Source: Rhodospirillaceae bacterium
GTDB taxonomy: Bacteria > Pseudomonadota > Alphaproteobacteria > Rhodospirillales > Casp-alpha2
Direction of reading: 5' to 3'
DNA length: 61,921 nucleotides
NCBI GenBank assembly: GCA_002706405.1
Contig: PALN01000067.1
Coordinates: 1-61,921, forward strand
Below, piece after piece: positions 11,245-21,631 of this stretch. The notes under the pieces are model-generated. The model made no database searches. It was not told the DNA's origin and worked only from the letters and a program-made list of their open reading frames with translations. A program made the position numbers and the translations under genes. Each line of letters opens with the position of its first letter. Position 1 is the first letter of the stretch.

Positions 11245-13095
11245 ATGGCGATCCCTCCGGAATTCCTGGAAGAGTTGAAGGCCCGGCTGCCGGCGACGGA
11301 GGTCGTGGGGCGCAGGGTCAAGCTTATCCGCTCGGGCCGCGACACCAAGGGCTGCTGCCCCTTTCATAAAGAGAAGACGCCGAGCTTCCACGTCTACGAC
11401 GACCATTACCACTGCTTCGGCTGCGGGGCCCACGGCTCGGTCATCGATTTCGTCATGGAAAGCGAGGGCCTGGAATTCCGCGAGGCGGTGCAACGCCTGG
11501 CCGGCGAGGCCGGAATGGCCATGCCCGAGGAAACGCCCGAAGACCGCGAGCGCCGGGCCCGCAACCGCACCCTGGCCGAGGTCGTGGAGATGGCGGCGGG
11601 CTTCTTCGAGAAATGCCTGCGCATGCCCGAAGGCCGCCCGGCCCTGGACTACCTGCGCGGGCGCGGCCTGACGGAGGAAACGATCCGCCGGTTCCGCCTG
11701 GGCTTTTCCCCGGACGGGCGCGGCAAGCTGAAATCCATGCTGGCGGCGGAAGGCGTCGAAGAAGGCCTGATGGTCGCCGCCGGGCTGCTGGTCCAGCCCG
11801 AGGACGCGGGGCGCGAGCCTTACGACCGGTTCCGCGGCCGCGTCATGTTCCCCATTACCGACCGCCAAGGCCAGGTCATCGCCTTCGGCGCCCGGCTGTT
11901 GGCCGGCGACGGCCCCAAATACCTGAATTCGCCGGAAACCCCGCTGTTCCACAAGGGCCGCAACCTCTATGGCCTGGCCCAGGCCAAGGACGCCATCCGA
12001 AGCGCCGGCACGGTCGTCGTCTGCGAGGGCTATACGGACGTGATCGCCCTGGCCCAGGCCGGGATCGGCCAGGCCGTGGCCCCCCTCGGCACGGCCCTGA
12101 CCGAAGACCAGATCGCCCTGTTGTGGCGCCTGTCGCCGGAACCGGTGCTGTGCTTCGACGGCGACGAAGCCGGCCAGCGCGCCGCCGCGCGGGCGGCGGA
12201 ACGCGCCCTGCCCCTGCTGAAGGCCGGGTTCGGCCTGCGCTTTGCCCTGCTGCCGCCGGGGGAAGACCCGGACAGCCTGATCCAGGGCCAGGGCCGGGCC
12301 GCCTTCGACGCACTGTTGAGCGGCGCCACCGCCCTGTCGGAACTGGTGTGGCGGGTTGAATCCGGCGGCCGCCTGCCGCCGACGCCGGAAGGCCGGGCCG
12401 ACCTGAACAAGCGGCTCGATCAGCGTATCCGCGACATTCCCGACCCGACCGTGCGGCGGTACTTCCAGGACTTCTTCAAAAGCCGCCTGTGGCCCGACGG
12501 GCCCGGCATGCAGGGCGGGCGCGGCGGGTCCCGCGGCGGGCGCGGGTTCGGCAAGGGAAAATGGGGCGCCAATGCCTGGACCGGGCCGTCCGAACGCCTG
12601 CGCGCCGACACCGCCGACACCCGCCCGGTGGAGAGCGCGCGCCTGCGCTGGGCCATTCTTTTGGCCACCGCGATCAACCATCCGGAGCTGCTGGCCGAGG
12701 TCGAGGAGGAACTGGGGAGCATCGCCATCAACGACCAGAACCTTGACAATCTGCGCCAAGCGATATTAATCACCCACGCGGGTGGTTTACCCCTTGACAC
12801 CAAGGGACTTGTAAACCACTTGTCAGAGCAGGGTTATTCCCAGGCGCTGAGCCAGCTATTAAGCGCGCGAACGTACGACCACGCCAGATTCGCGCGCCCC
12901 AATGCGGGACTTGCAGAGGCCAGACAGGGTTGGGAAGCGACCATCAACCACTTGCGCGGAGAGGACCTGGAGTCCGAGCTCCAAGCAGCCCAGGATGCTG
13001 TCCGGCGCGACCCGTCGGAAGCGAACATGAACTGGGTTGTGCGGGTTCGACGAATGATGGACGAAAGCGAACAGCCGGAAGCGGCCTTTGACTAG
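11245..13095 (+). CDS. dnaG: DNA primase
   Basis: A 616-residue primase that makes RNA primers at the replication fork. The N-terminal zinc ribbon has CPFH (Cys38, His41) and CFGC (Cys57, Cys60). The RNA-polymerase/TOPRIM core follows, with CEGYTD (Glu261) and the metal-binding DGDEAG (Asp305, Asp307). The C-terminal DnaB-binding domain is preceded by a Gly/Arg-rich linker around residues 420-435 (GRGGSRGGRGFGKG), which is low in complexity. The start at 11245 (MAIPPEFLEELKARLP) matches the family N-terminus; frames starting at 11185 or 11224 would translate the tRNA-like sequence. It precedes rpoD by 169 bp, the familiar macromolecular-synthesis order. Confidence 0.97.
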   Translation: MAIPPEFLEELKARLPATEVVGRRVKLIRSGRDTKGCCPFHKEKTPSFHVYDDHYHCFGCGAHGSVIDFVMESEGLEFREAVQRLAGEAGMAMPEETPEDRERRARNRTLAEVVEMAAGFFEKCLRMPEGRPALDYLRGRGLTEETIRRFRLGFSPDGRGKLKSMLAAEGVEEGLMVAAGLLVQPEDAGREPYDRFRGRVMFPITDRQGQVIAFGARLLAGDGPKYLNSPETPLFHKGRNLYGLAQAKDAIRSAGTVVVCEGYTDVIALAQAGIGQAVAPLGTALTEDQIALLWRLSPEPVLCFDGDEAGQRAAARAAERALPLLKAGFGLRFALLPPGEDPDSLIQGQGRAAFDALLSGATALSELVWRVESGGRLPPTPEGRADLNKRLDQRIRDIPDPTVRRYFQDFFKSRLWPDGPGMQGGRGGSRGGRGFGKGKWGANAWTGPSERLRADTADTRPVESARLRWAILLATAINHPELLAEVEEELGSIAINDQNLDNLRQAILITHAGGLPLDTKGLVNHLSEQGYSQALSQLLSARTYDHARFARPNAGLAEARQGWEATINHLRGEDLESELQAAQDAVRRDPSEANMNWVVRVRRMMDESEQPEAAFD

Positions 13096-13264
13096 AGGCG
13101 GCCCGGCGGCAAGTGGTTGGACGAACAGGCGGTTTGACGAAACGAATTTTTCAGACTGAGACACGGCATAGGAACCCCATTGAGATTTGCATCGGACCGG
13201 ACGCCTAGGGCGGCAAGGACCGGAGGGGGCGGGGTTCCCCGGACAACGGATTTAGAGGTCGAGC

Positions 13265-15349
<2,085 letters not shown>

Positions 15350-15377
15350 ACGCCAGGGCCAAACGGACCAAACGACA

Positions 15378-15410
15378 GGCCGGGAGCACCATCGCTTCCG
15401 GCCTTTTCGT
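15378..15410 (+). terminator. Rho-independent terminator of rpoD
   Basis: GGCCGGGAGC and GCTTCCGGCC form a 10-bp stem with one mismatch-type pairing, followed directly by TTTTCGTT. It is 28 bases after the rpoD stop codon and separates rpoD from the tRNA. Confidence 0.85.
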
Positions 15411-15436
15411 TAGAGGGGGAATTTTCACGTGATCAA

Positions 15437-15513
15437 GGGCCAGTAGCTCAATTGGTTAGAGCCGACGGCTCATAACCGTCTGGTTGCAGGTTCGAGTCCT
15501 GCCTGGCCCACCA
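15437..15513 (+). tRNA. tRNA with CAU anticodon, probably tRNA-Ile2 (lysidine-modified)
   Basis: A complete 77-nt tRNA with encoded CCA. Acceptor GGGCCAG/CTGGCCC, anticodon arm GACGG CTCATAA CCGTC, T arm GCAGG TTCGAGT CCTGC. The anticodon CAT occurs in initiator Met, elongator Met and Ile2. Base pairs C4-G69 and C5-G68, which are positive determinants for the lysidine synthetase TilS in E. coli, favour Ile2. The G1-C72 pair argues against the initiator. Confidence 0.9.
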
Positions 15514-15555
15514 TCACTTCTTCCCTCTGTTATTCCGGTCGCGGCGACCTTTGAT

Positions 15556-16080
15556 TCAGTCTCCGGCTTCCTGCTTGATCCTATTCGTGACGTCAGATGC
15601 CGCGCTGAAATCGGCAACAATCACAATCTGACTCACCGTCTTACCGTCTTCGGACAAGGGCAGCCGTAACACGCTGTGCACACGTTCGACCTCGCTGGCC
15701 CAGGAAATTTTATAACGATGCGCCGTCCAGCGCGGATTTTTGATGATGTCACTATGGCTGTCATAAAATGACTGACCAACCTCTTTCGGCGTGATGTCAT
15801 AGGGTGATTTGCCGGTTCGGTCGCTACCGCGAACCTCGGTCATCTTGCTTCCCCAATAGCGAAATCGGTTGTCTTTCATCGTGGCGCCGATATTGACCAC
15901 CATCGTCGATGGAATCAGATGATGAGGCATGGCCAACAAGTCAAACTGCGCCCAGGAACACGCGAGCGTTTCGCCGCCGAGCCCACGCCAGTATTCCAAG
16001 ACGTCGCGCAAGGGGCCGGACAGCCCCTCGTAACGCAAACTCGATTCTTGCACCGGCTGTCTGGTCCAGGGCTCATACAT
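15556..16080 (-). CDS. PAS-domain protein
   Basis: A 174-residue protein resembling the short stand-alone PAS proteins (PAS_5 type) that occur in many copies in Rhodospirillales. Features of that family seen here are the opening with LRDVLEYWRGL, the central FRYWGSKMTEVRGSDRTGKS and the later VLRLPLSEDGKTVSQIVIV strands. There is no attached output domain, so it probably senses or binds a ligand or partner without direct enzymatic action; its partner is unknown. It is transcribed towards the tRNA-Ile2 and stands alone. Confidence 0.7.
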   Translation of the reverse strand: MYEPWTRQPVQESSLRYEGLSGPLRDVLEYWRGLGGETLACSWAQFDLLAMPHHLIPSTMVVNIGATMKDNRFRYWGSKMTEVRGSDRTGKSPYDITPKEVGQSFYDSHSDIIKNPRWTAHRYKISWASEVERVHSVLRLPLSEDGKTVSQIVIVADFSAASDVTNRIKQEAGD

Positions 16081-16410
16081 AATTCCTTATGATCTCCCAA
16101 GCCTGCGGCAAGGTCAAACAAGCGGCTTGGTCGGATCGCCGCTGGTTCTCTGAAACTGGTTGCGTGGCGGCCTGTGACGCCGCGGTCCAGTTCGCCGGGA
16201 AGACTCTGGGTTGGCTCAGAAAGGCCCAAGCAGGTGGCGGTGGTCATGATCGTTGGGGATGGAACGTCAAAGCCCCGCCCGCCTCGGGCAATCACCACCG
16301 ACGCCATCCGACGATACCCTGCAGCTTCCTTTCTGATCGGGGGTATTCGTCGCCCTGACATCTTGAGACTGGCGCGGCACAAATCCCCACCGCCACCATT
16401 CCGCCCCGGC
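16081..16410. other. Gap between PAS and LysR genes
   Basis: About 330 bp with no credible coding sequence. Both flanking genes are on the minus strand, so this includes the promoter of the PAS gene and the 3' region of the LysR gene. No clear terminator or repeat was seen. Confidence 0.4.
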
Positions 16411-17325
16411 CTATTCGTGAGACCCGCTGCCTGCCTGTGTCTTGGCCGCGCCCGTGACCGGCGCGATGCTGGAGCGCGCGAAGTATTCGGTGATGAGGTC
16501 GCCCATCACGTCGGCGGCCGTGTTGTTGCGCTTGCCGGCGCGGTAGAGCACCAGGTCGACGCCGGGCAGGGCCGGGAAGCTTTCCGCGGCACCGATCACC
16601 CGCATGCCCGGCATGACCGAGCTTTTGGCCACGACGCTGACCGCGCTGCCGCTGAGCACCGCCGCCTGCAGGCCGCTGATACCGGCGCTGACGAAGGCGA
16701 TCTTCCATTTCCGCCCCATGGTCGCGAGGCCCGCAAGCGCAAGGTCTCGGAACACGTTGCCCGGCGGCAGGACCGCGAGCGGCACCGGGTTGTTGTTGTG
16801 CAGGGAGCGGGCCTCCCCCGTGACCCAGACCAGGGGCTCGCGGGCGACCACGTCGCCTTCGTCGAAGGCCCGCATGTCGGTCACCAGGGCAAGGTCGATC
16901 TCGCCGCGCTTCAACTGGGTGACCAGCGGGCTCGACAGCATGGTGCGCAGTTCGACCTCGATATCGGGAAAAGCGTTGGTGAAGCTGGACAGGATCGGCG
17001 GCAGCAGATAGGCGGCGTACAGGTCGGGCACGCCCAGCACCACCTTGCCGCTGAGCTTGGGCGCGGTCAGGCGCACCTTCACCTCTTCCTGCAGGTTCAT
17101 GATCGTGCGCGCATAGCCGAGCAGAAGCTCCCCATCGGGTGTCAGCACCAGCTTGCGGTTGACCGTGGTGAACAGCTTGGCATGGACCGTTTCCTCCAGC
17201 CGCCGCATCTGCAGGCTGACGGCCGGTTGGGTGCGCCCAAGGCGGCGCGCCGTTTCCGACACGCTGCCCGTTTCCACCAGCAAAATGAACGCCTGCAGCA
17301 GGCGCAGATCCAAGGGCTGTTTCAT
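16411..17325 (-). CDS. LysR-type transcriptional regulator
   Basis: A 304-residue LysR regulator. The N-terminal winged helix-turn-helix covers residues 5-65 (SVSETARRLGRTQPAVSLQM is the recognition part) and the remainder is the periplasmic-binding-like effector domain. It is divergent from an ABC importer operon that starts 126 bp away, the classical arrangement for a LysR gene controlling its neighbour. The intergenic DNA is AT-rich and has a TGTGCA-centred palindrome. The effector is probably the transported compound or a product; this is inference. Confidence 0.9.
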   Translation of the reverse strand: MKQPLDLRLLQAFILLVETGSVSETARRLGRTQPAVSLQMRRLEETVHAKLFTTVNRKLVLTPDGELLLGYARTIMNLQEEVKVRLTAPKLSGKVVLGVPDLYAAYLLPPILSSFTNAFPDIEVELRTMLSSPLVTQLKRGEIDLALVTDMRAFDEGDVVAREPLVWVTGEARSLHNNNPVPLAVLPPGNVFRDLALAGLATMGRKWKIAFVSAGISGLQAAVLSGSAVSVVAKSSVMPGMRVIGAAESFPALPGVDLVLYRAGKRNNTAADVMGDLITEYFARSSIAPVTGAAKTQAGSGSHE

Positions 17326-17380
17326 GATTTACCCATTAAATATATTTATGGAAAACATTTAAAGAATAAATTTTGTAAAT

Positions 17381-17393
17381 TGTGCACTGCACC
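17381..17393. promoter_or_regulatory. Near-palindromic TGTGCACTGCACC in the LysR/ABC divergent promoter
   Basis: TGTGCA and TGCACC flank a central C, one base short of a perfect 13-base palindrome, in the AT-rich gap between the divergent LysR and ABC genes. It is a candidate operator. A perfect relative (TGTGCAGTGCACA) occurs at 54862-54874. Confidence 0.35.
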
Positions 17394-17451
17394 CTAACGT
17401 CTTCGTTGCGTCATACGAGCGGGACCTTTCCCGCCACAACAGGAGATCATC

Positions 17452-18417
17452 ATGTCAGGCACCACACGCCGGAAATTTATCCACGCCGCCCTCGCCGGTG
17501 CGCTCTGCGCCTTTACCGCCGCGGCCTCCACGCCCGCGGCCGCAGCCGACCGGGTGATCAAGGTCGGCACGCTCAAGCTGATCCACGGCATCACCCCCTA
17601 TTTCTACGAGAAGTTCGCACCTGCGGGATACAAGATCGAAGTCATCCCCTTCGAAAGCCCGACGGACGGCAAGAACGCCGTGGTGACCGGGACCGTCGAT
17701 TTCGGCATTTACGGCCTTGCCGCCGCCACCCTGGGGGCCGCCGCCGGTGAGCCCGTGGTCGTCGTCGCCGCCGCCTGCAACCGCGGCATGGCCGTGGTCT
17801 CCGGCGCCAAATCCGGGCTCGACACGATCAAGGACCTGAAGGGCAAGAAGGTCGGCATCTGGCCCGGCTCGACCCAGGAAGTGGTGATTCTCGACCGTTT
17901 GAGCGCCGAAGGCATGACCATCAAGGACATCAAGCCGATCCGCGTGTCCTTCAGCGACATGGCCCCGGCGCTGGAGCGCGGCGACCTCGACGCCTATGTG
18001 GGGGCCGAGCCGGGCCCGGGCATCAGCCTCGCCAAGGGAGTCGGTAAAATTGTCGAGTATCCCTATTCGACGCCGACCGGGTCCCTCAACATGGTGCTGA
18101 CCACCAGCCAGGAAAAAATCGACAAGGATCCGGAACTGGTGATGACCCTGCTGACCATTCACAGCAAGGCCGCCGAATACGCCATGAAAACCCGCGCCGA
18201 ATTCGTCGCCGTCGCCATGCAGAAACTGGGTCAGCAGAAACCGTCGATCGAGAAGGCCGCCCCCAACGTGGAGTTGACCTGGAAGATCGACGATCTGTTC
18301 CTTAAACAGGCCAACTATTACGGCACCCAGATGCTCAACAAGAAGCAGATCCGCCAGCTGCCGGATTACGCGACCTTCATCAACCCGGCCTTCGTCCAGA
18401 AAATCGCGGGCATGTAA
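17452..18417 (+). CDS. ABC transporter substrate-binding protein (SsuA/NrtA/THI5-like)
   Basis: A 321-residue periplasmic binding protein. The N-terminus TTRRKFIHAALAGALCAF has two adjacent arginines before a hydrophobic stretch ending ASTPAAAADR, so export by the Tat or Sec route is plausible. The mature part follows the NMT1/SsuA-type pattern: VIKVGTLKLIHGITPYFYEK, then GTVDFGIYGLA, then KGKKVGIWPGST. This class binds sulfonates, nitrate, or thiamine precursors. The ATG is preceded by CAGGAG at 17440-17445. It is the first gene of the importer operon, with a permease 8 bp and an ATPase further downstream. The substrate is not determined by sequence. Confidence 0.85.
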   Translation: MSGTTRRKFIHAALAGALCAFTAAASTPAAAADRVIKVGTLKLIHGITPYFYEKFAPAGYKIEVIPFESPTDGKNAVVTGTVDFGIYGLAAATLGAAAGEPVVVVAAACNRGMAVVSGAKSGLDTIKDLKGKKVGIWPGSTQEVVILDRLSAEGMTIKDIKPIRVSFSDMAPALERGDLDAYVGAEPGPGISLAKGVGKIVEYPYSTPTGSLNMVLTTSQEKIDKDPELVMTLLTIHSKAAEYAMKTRAEFVAVAMQKLGQQKPSIEKAAPNVELTWKIDDLFLKQANYYGTQMLNKKQIRQLPDYATFINPAFVQKIAGM

Positions 18418-18425
18418 TCGTCGAC

Positions 18426-19298
18426 ATGGCCAGCGACATGAACATCACCGCTCAAAGCCAAACGGTTGCGCCCGGGGACACGTCCCCGGCGCAACCTGCT
18501 TTGAGCCGGGCCTTCCTCAGGCGGCTGCGGAAGATCGGCCTGGGGCTGATCGTGCCCCTGACCCTGATCGCGTTCTGGGACTTGATGGTCCGCTGGACCG
18601 GAACCCGGCTGATCCCGCCGCCGTCGGACGTTCTCATCATGATGTGGGATTTCGCCTTCGGCGGCATCTACGACGATGGCTTCAGCGCCAGCCTGCCGAT
18701 CCATCTGTGGGTGTCCCTGCAGCGCGTCTACGGCGGGTTCCTGGTCGCGGCCCTGGTCGGCATTCCCCTGGGCGTGGCGCTCGGCCGCTCTCCCCTGCTG
18801 CGCGCCATGCTCGATCCGACCCTGTCGCTGCTGCGCCCGGTCCCGGTCACCGCCTGGCTGCCGCTGTCGATGATCTTTTTCGGACTCGGCCCCAAGTCGG
18901 CGGTGTTTCTCGTGTTTCTCGGCGCCTTCTACCCGATCCTGCTGAACACCGTGTTCGGGGTGAAATCGGTCGATGCGCGCCTGCTCGAAGCGGCCGCCAT
19001 GCTGGGCTGCAAGGGCTCCCAATTGTTCCGTTCGGTCGTGCTGCCGGCGGCCACCCCCAACATCTTCAACGGCCTGCGCCTCGGCCACGGGTTCGCCTGG
19101 ATTCTCATCGTGGTCGGCGAGATGACCGGCGTGCCCGAAGGCCTGGGCGCCGTGATCATGGACGGGCGGACCCTGTCGCGCACCGACCTGGTGATCACCG
19201 GCATGATCGTGATCGGGATTACCGGGTTCCTCTCGGACCGCCTGATCGTCCTGCTTAACAACCGCCTGCTGCGCTGGAGCCCTCAACATCATGTCTGA
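18426..19298 (+). CDS. ABC transporter permease (SsuC/ThiX type)
   Basis: A 290-residue inner-membrane permease of the BPD_transp_1 family with about six transmembrane segments (first near LGLIVPLTLIAFWDLMV). The EAA-type loop that docks the ATPase is seen as LLEAAAMLGCKGSQLFRSVV followed by LPAATPNIFNGLRLG. A polar extension of some 25-30 residues precedes the first segment. It follows the binding-protein gene after 8 bp and overlaps the ATPase gene by 8 bp, so the three form one translationally coupled operon. Confidence 0.9.
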   Translation: MASDMNITAQSQTVAPGDTSPAQPALSRAFLRRLRKIGLGLIVPLTLIAFWDLMVRWTGTRLIPPPSDVLIMMWDFAFGGIYDDGFSASLPIHLWVSLQRVYGGFLVAALVGIPLGVALGRSPLLRAMLDPTLSLLRPVPVTAWLPLSMIFFGLGPKSAVFLVFLGAFYPILLNTVFGVKSVDARLLEAAAMLGCKGSQLFRSVVLPAATPNIFNGLRLGHGFAWILIVVGEMTGVPEGLGAVIMDGRTLSRTDLVITGMIVIGITGFLSDRLIVLLNNRLLRWSPQHHV

Positions 19299-20112
19299 TT
19301 CCCAGAACACACAGGCGGCCGGCGCGCCGCCCATCATCCGCATCGCCGGGCTGAACAAATCCTTCGATTCCGATACCGGCCGGATCCTGGCTCTCAGCGG
19401 GATCAATCTCGACATCGACAAGGGCGAATTCGTCTGTCTGCTGGGGGCCTCCGGCTGCGGCAAGTCGACCTTGCTGCGGATCATCGCCGGCTTCGAGACG
19501 GCCAGCGAAGGAACGGCCAGCGTGTTCGGCCACCCCGTCCACGAACCGGGCCCGGACCGCGGCATCGTGTTTCAGGACTACGCCCTGTTTCCCTGGCTGA
19601 CCGTCTATGAGAACATCGCCTTCGGCCCCAAACACGCCGGGATGAGCGCCAAGGAAGTGAAACGGATCGCCGACAAGTTCACGGAGATGGTCGGCCTGAC
19701 CGCCTTCACCAACCATTATCCGGCGCAACTGTCCGGCGGCATGAAGCAGCGCGTGGCCATCGCCCGTGTTCTCGCCAACGATACCGACATTCTATTGATG
19801 GACGAACCGTTCGGCGCGCTCGACGCGCTGACCCGGGCGAAACTGCAGGAAGAACTGCTCGACATCTGGCGGCAGACCAAACTGACCGTCATCTTCGTCA
19901 CCCACTCGGTCGAGGAAGCCGTGGTGCTGGCCGACAGGATCGTCGTCATGAGCGCCGGGCCCGGCCGGGTCGATTGCGACATGGCGGTCGATCTGCCCCG
20001 GCCCCGAGACGTGTCGTCGGAACCGTTCAACGCCGTTCGCCGCACCGTGGCGCAGCGGCTCAGCAGCAACCTCGCGCCGGGTCGCCGGCTTGCAACCGGA
20101 GACGCCGCCTGA
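19291..20112 (+). CDS. ABC transporter ATP-binding protein (SsuB/NrtD type)
   Basis: A 273-residue ABC ATPase. Walker A is GASGCGKST (about 52-60), the Q loop follows as VFQDYALFPW, the signature is LSGGMKQRVAIARVL, Walker B is ILLMDEPFGALD and the H loop is VTHSVEEA. It powers the permease encoded just upstream, whose 3' end it overlaps by 8 bp. The importer is completed by the binding protein at 17452. The stop codon is one base from the ATG of the next gene. Confidence 0.92.
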   Translation: MSDSQNTQAAGAPPIIRIAGLNKSFDSDTGRILALSGINLDIDKGEFVCLLGASGCGKSTLLRIIAGFETASEGTASVFGHPVHEPGPDRGIVFQDYALFPWLTVYENIAFGPKHAGMSAKEVKRIADKFTEMVGLTAFTNHYPAQLSGGMKQRVAIARVLANDTDILLMDEPFGALDALTRAKLQEELLDIWRQTKLTVIFVTHSVEEAVVLADRIVVMSAGPGRVDCDMAVDLPRPRDVSSEPFNAVRRTVAQRLSSNLAPGRRLATGDAA

Positions 20113-20113
20113 C

Positions 20114-20980
20114 ATGCCCACCAAGCAGACTGCCAACAGCTACCGCGGCATGGCCCCCGCCGCGATCGACGCCGCCTACAATAACTCCGCCGCCGTCACC
20201 GACAGCGCCGAACGCGTGGAAAGATGGCGCCACCGCAGCGAGGATACCCGCGCCCGGCCGGGGGCGCGGCTTGATCTTCGGTACGGGCCCGAAGCCAACA
20301 ACCGCATCGATTACTTCCCGGCGACCATTCCCTCGGCACCGCTGTTCGTCTTCATCCACGGCGGCTACTGGTTTCGCAACACCAAGGAAATCTTCGCCTT
20401 CGTCGCCGACGGCCCCTGCGCCAACGGCATCAATGTCGCGACCGTCGGCTACACCCTGGCGCCCGACGCCGGGCTCAGCCAGATCGTCCAGGAGATCAGC
20501 CAAGCGCTCGATTATCTGGTGAGTTCCGCCGATGACCTGGGGTTCGACCGCGCCGCCGTCATCGTCGGCGGATGGTCGGCCGGCGGGCATCTGACGGCAC
20601 TTGCCGCCGGTCACCCGGACGTCGCCGGCGTCCTGCCCATCAGCGGCATTTTCGACCTGACCCCGATCGCGCTCAGCTACATCAACGATGCCCTGTCCCT
20701 GACGGCGGACGAGATCGCCAGCTTGAGCCCGCTGTTCAATCTGCCCCGGCGGAAGATCCCGCATCTGCTGTTCGTCGGCGGCGACGAGTTGCCGGAACTT
20801 CAACGCCAATCCAAGGCCTATGCCGCAGCCGTCGCCGATGACGGCATACCCGCCGTGCTGGAGGTCGTTCCCGGCCAGAATCACTTCACCATCGTCGACG
20901 AACTGGCATCGGAGGACGGTGTCCTGATGCGCGGGCTGATCCGCCTCATCAGACAGGTTTCCGACGCCAAGTCCGCCTGA
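20114..20980 (+). CDS. Alpha/beta hydrolase, kynurenine-formamidase-like
   Basis: A 288-residue serine hydrolase. It has the oxyanion motif HGGYW (82-86) and the nucleophile GGWSAGG (Ser155), with Asp near 224 (VGGDEL) and His257 in GQNHF completing the triad. HGGYW plus GWSAGG is the combination seen in arylformamidase/kynurenine formamidase and related carbamate or ester hydrolases. The ATG at 20114 lies one base after the ABC ATPase stop codon, so it belongs to the importer operon and probably acts on the imported compound or a derivative. No other tryptophan-degradation genes are nearby, so a role in kynurenine metabolism should not be assumed. Confidence 0.82.
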   Translation: MPTKQTANSYRGMAPAAIDAAYNNSAAVTDSAERVERWRHRSEDTRARPGARLDLRYGPEANNRIDYFPATIPSAPLFVFIHGGYWFRNTKEIFAFVADGPCANGINVATVGYTLAPDAGLSQIVQEISQALDYLVSSADDLGFDRAAVIVGGWSAGGHLTALAAGHPDVAGVLPISGIFDLTPIALSYINDALSLTADEIASLSPLFNLPRRKIPHLLFVGGDELPELQRQSKAYAAAVADDGIPAVLEVVPGQNHFTIVDELASEDGVLMRGLIRLIRQVSDAKSA

Positions 20981-21035
20981 CCAATCGGCGGAACGGTCCA
21001 CGCCGTCCGGCTCCGTTCACTCCGGGCGGGATCCT

Positions 21036-21049
21036 TTGACCTGAATCAA
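21036..21049 (+). promoter_or_regulatory. FNR/FixK-type operator upstream of hsp20
   Basis: TTGAC-CTGA-ATCAA differs in one position from the consensus TTGAT-N4-ATCAA recognised by FNR/FixK/Anr regulators. It is centred about 77 bp before the ATG of the small heat-shock gene, a suitable position for activation if transcription starts around 21080-21090. Confidence 0.65.
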
Positions 21050-21119
21050 GGCACCCCGCGCGCGTCGGTTTATCGTCGCCCCATTGTCGTTCTTGATGCA
21101 GCAAAGGGATTTTTGACCG

Positions 21120-21548
21120 ATGGTTGAGAAGTCCGATTTTTCGTCCGCAATTCCGTCCTGGTTCAACCAGATGTACGAACCGATGCGCCGGGTCGGTGAG
21201 AAGGTCGCCGAGTTCTTTTCGCCCAGTTCGGAAGCCGCGACGACCGAGTCCTACTATGAGATCAGCGTCGAACTTCCGGGGGTTTCCGACGAAGATATCC
21301 GCGTCGAGGTTCACGACGGCCGCCTGTCGGTGACCGGCGAGAAGCGCAGCGAGCGTCACAAAGAGAACAAGAGCTATTTCTTCTCCGAGCGGACCTACGG
21401 CAAGTTCCAGCGGGTGTTCCGGCTTCCGGCCGACGCCGACGAATCGAAGGTTTCCGCCGCCCACAAGGATGGGGTGCTGACGATCAAGATCGCCAAGTCG
21501 GCGCCACAGGAAAAGGGTGCCAAGTCCATTCCCATCAACAAGGGATAG
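21120..21548 (+). CDS. Small heat-shock protein (Hsp20 / alpha-crystallin family)
   Basis: A 142-residue ATP-independent chaperone that holds unfolding proteins in a refoldable state. The alpha-crystallin domain spans about residues 40-132, with ELPGVSDEDIRVEVHDGRLS as the first conserved strands and the closing A-x-x-x-DGVLTIKI motif typical of the family. The C-terminal tail KSIPI contains the I-x-I type motif used for oligomer assembly. It is monocistronic, and the FNR-like box upstream suggests expression under low oxygen. Confidence 0.92.
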   Translation: MVEKSDFSSAIPSWFNQMYEPMRRVGEKVAEFFSPSSEAATTESYYEISVELPGVSDEDIRVEVHDGRLSVTGEKRSERHKENKSYFFSERTYGKFQRVFRLPADADESKVSAAHKDGVLTIKIAKSAPQEKGAKSIPINKG

Positions 21549-21563
21549 GCTGCGGCCTCGTCC

Positions 21564-21607
21564 GCGAGCCCTCTCCTTCCAATAGACGACGGGCGGGGCG
21601 GGCTCGC
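21564..21607. terminator. Inverted repeat between hsp20 and selO
   Basis: GCGAGCCC (21564-21571) and GGGCTCGC (21600-21607) form an 8-bp stem with a 28-nt loop in the gap between the convergent hsp20 and selO genes. There is no T run; a bidirectional terminator role is possible. Confidence 0.3.
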
Positions 21608-21631
21608 ACGCCTTTCCGGCGGGTTGTCCTG

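Noticed and set aside
11239-12759. A 506-codon frame antisense to dnaG
   Set aside because: Shadow of dnaG: rich in Gln/Ala/Gly/Arg with no recognisable motif.
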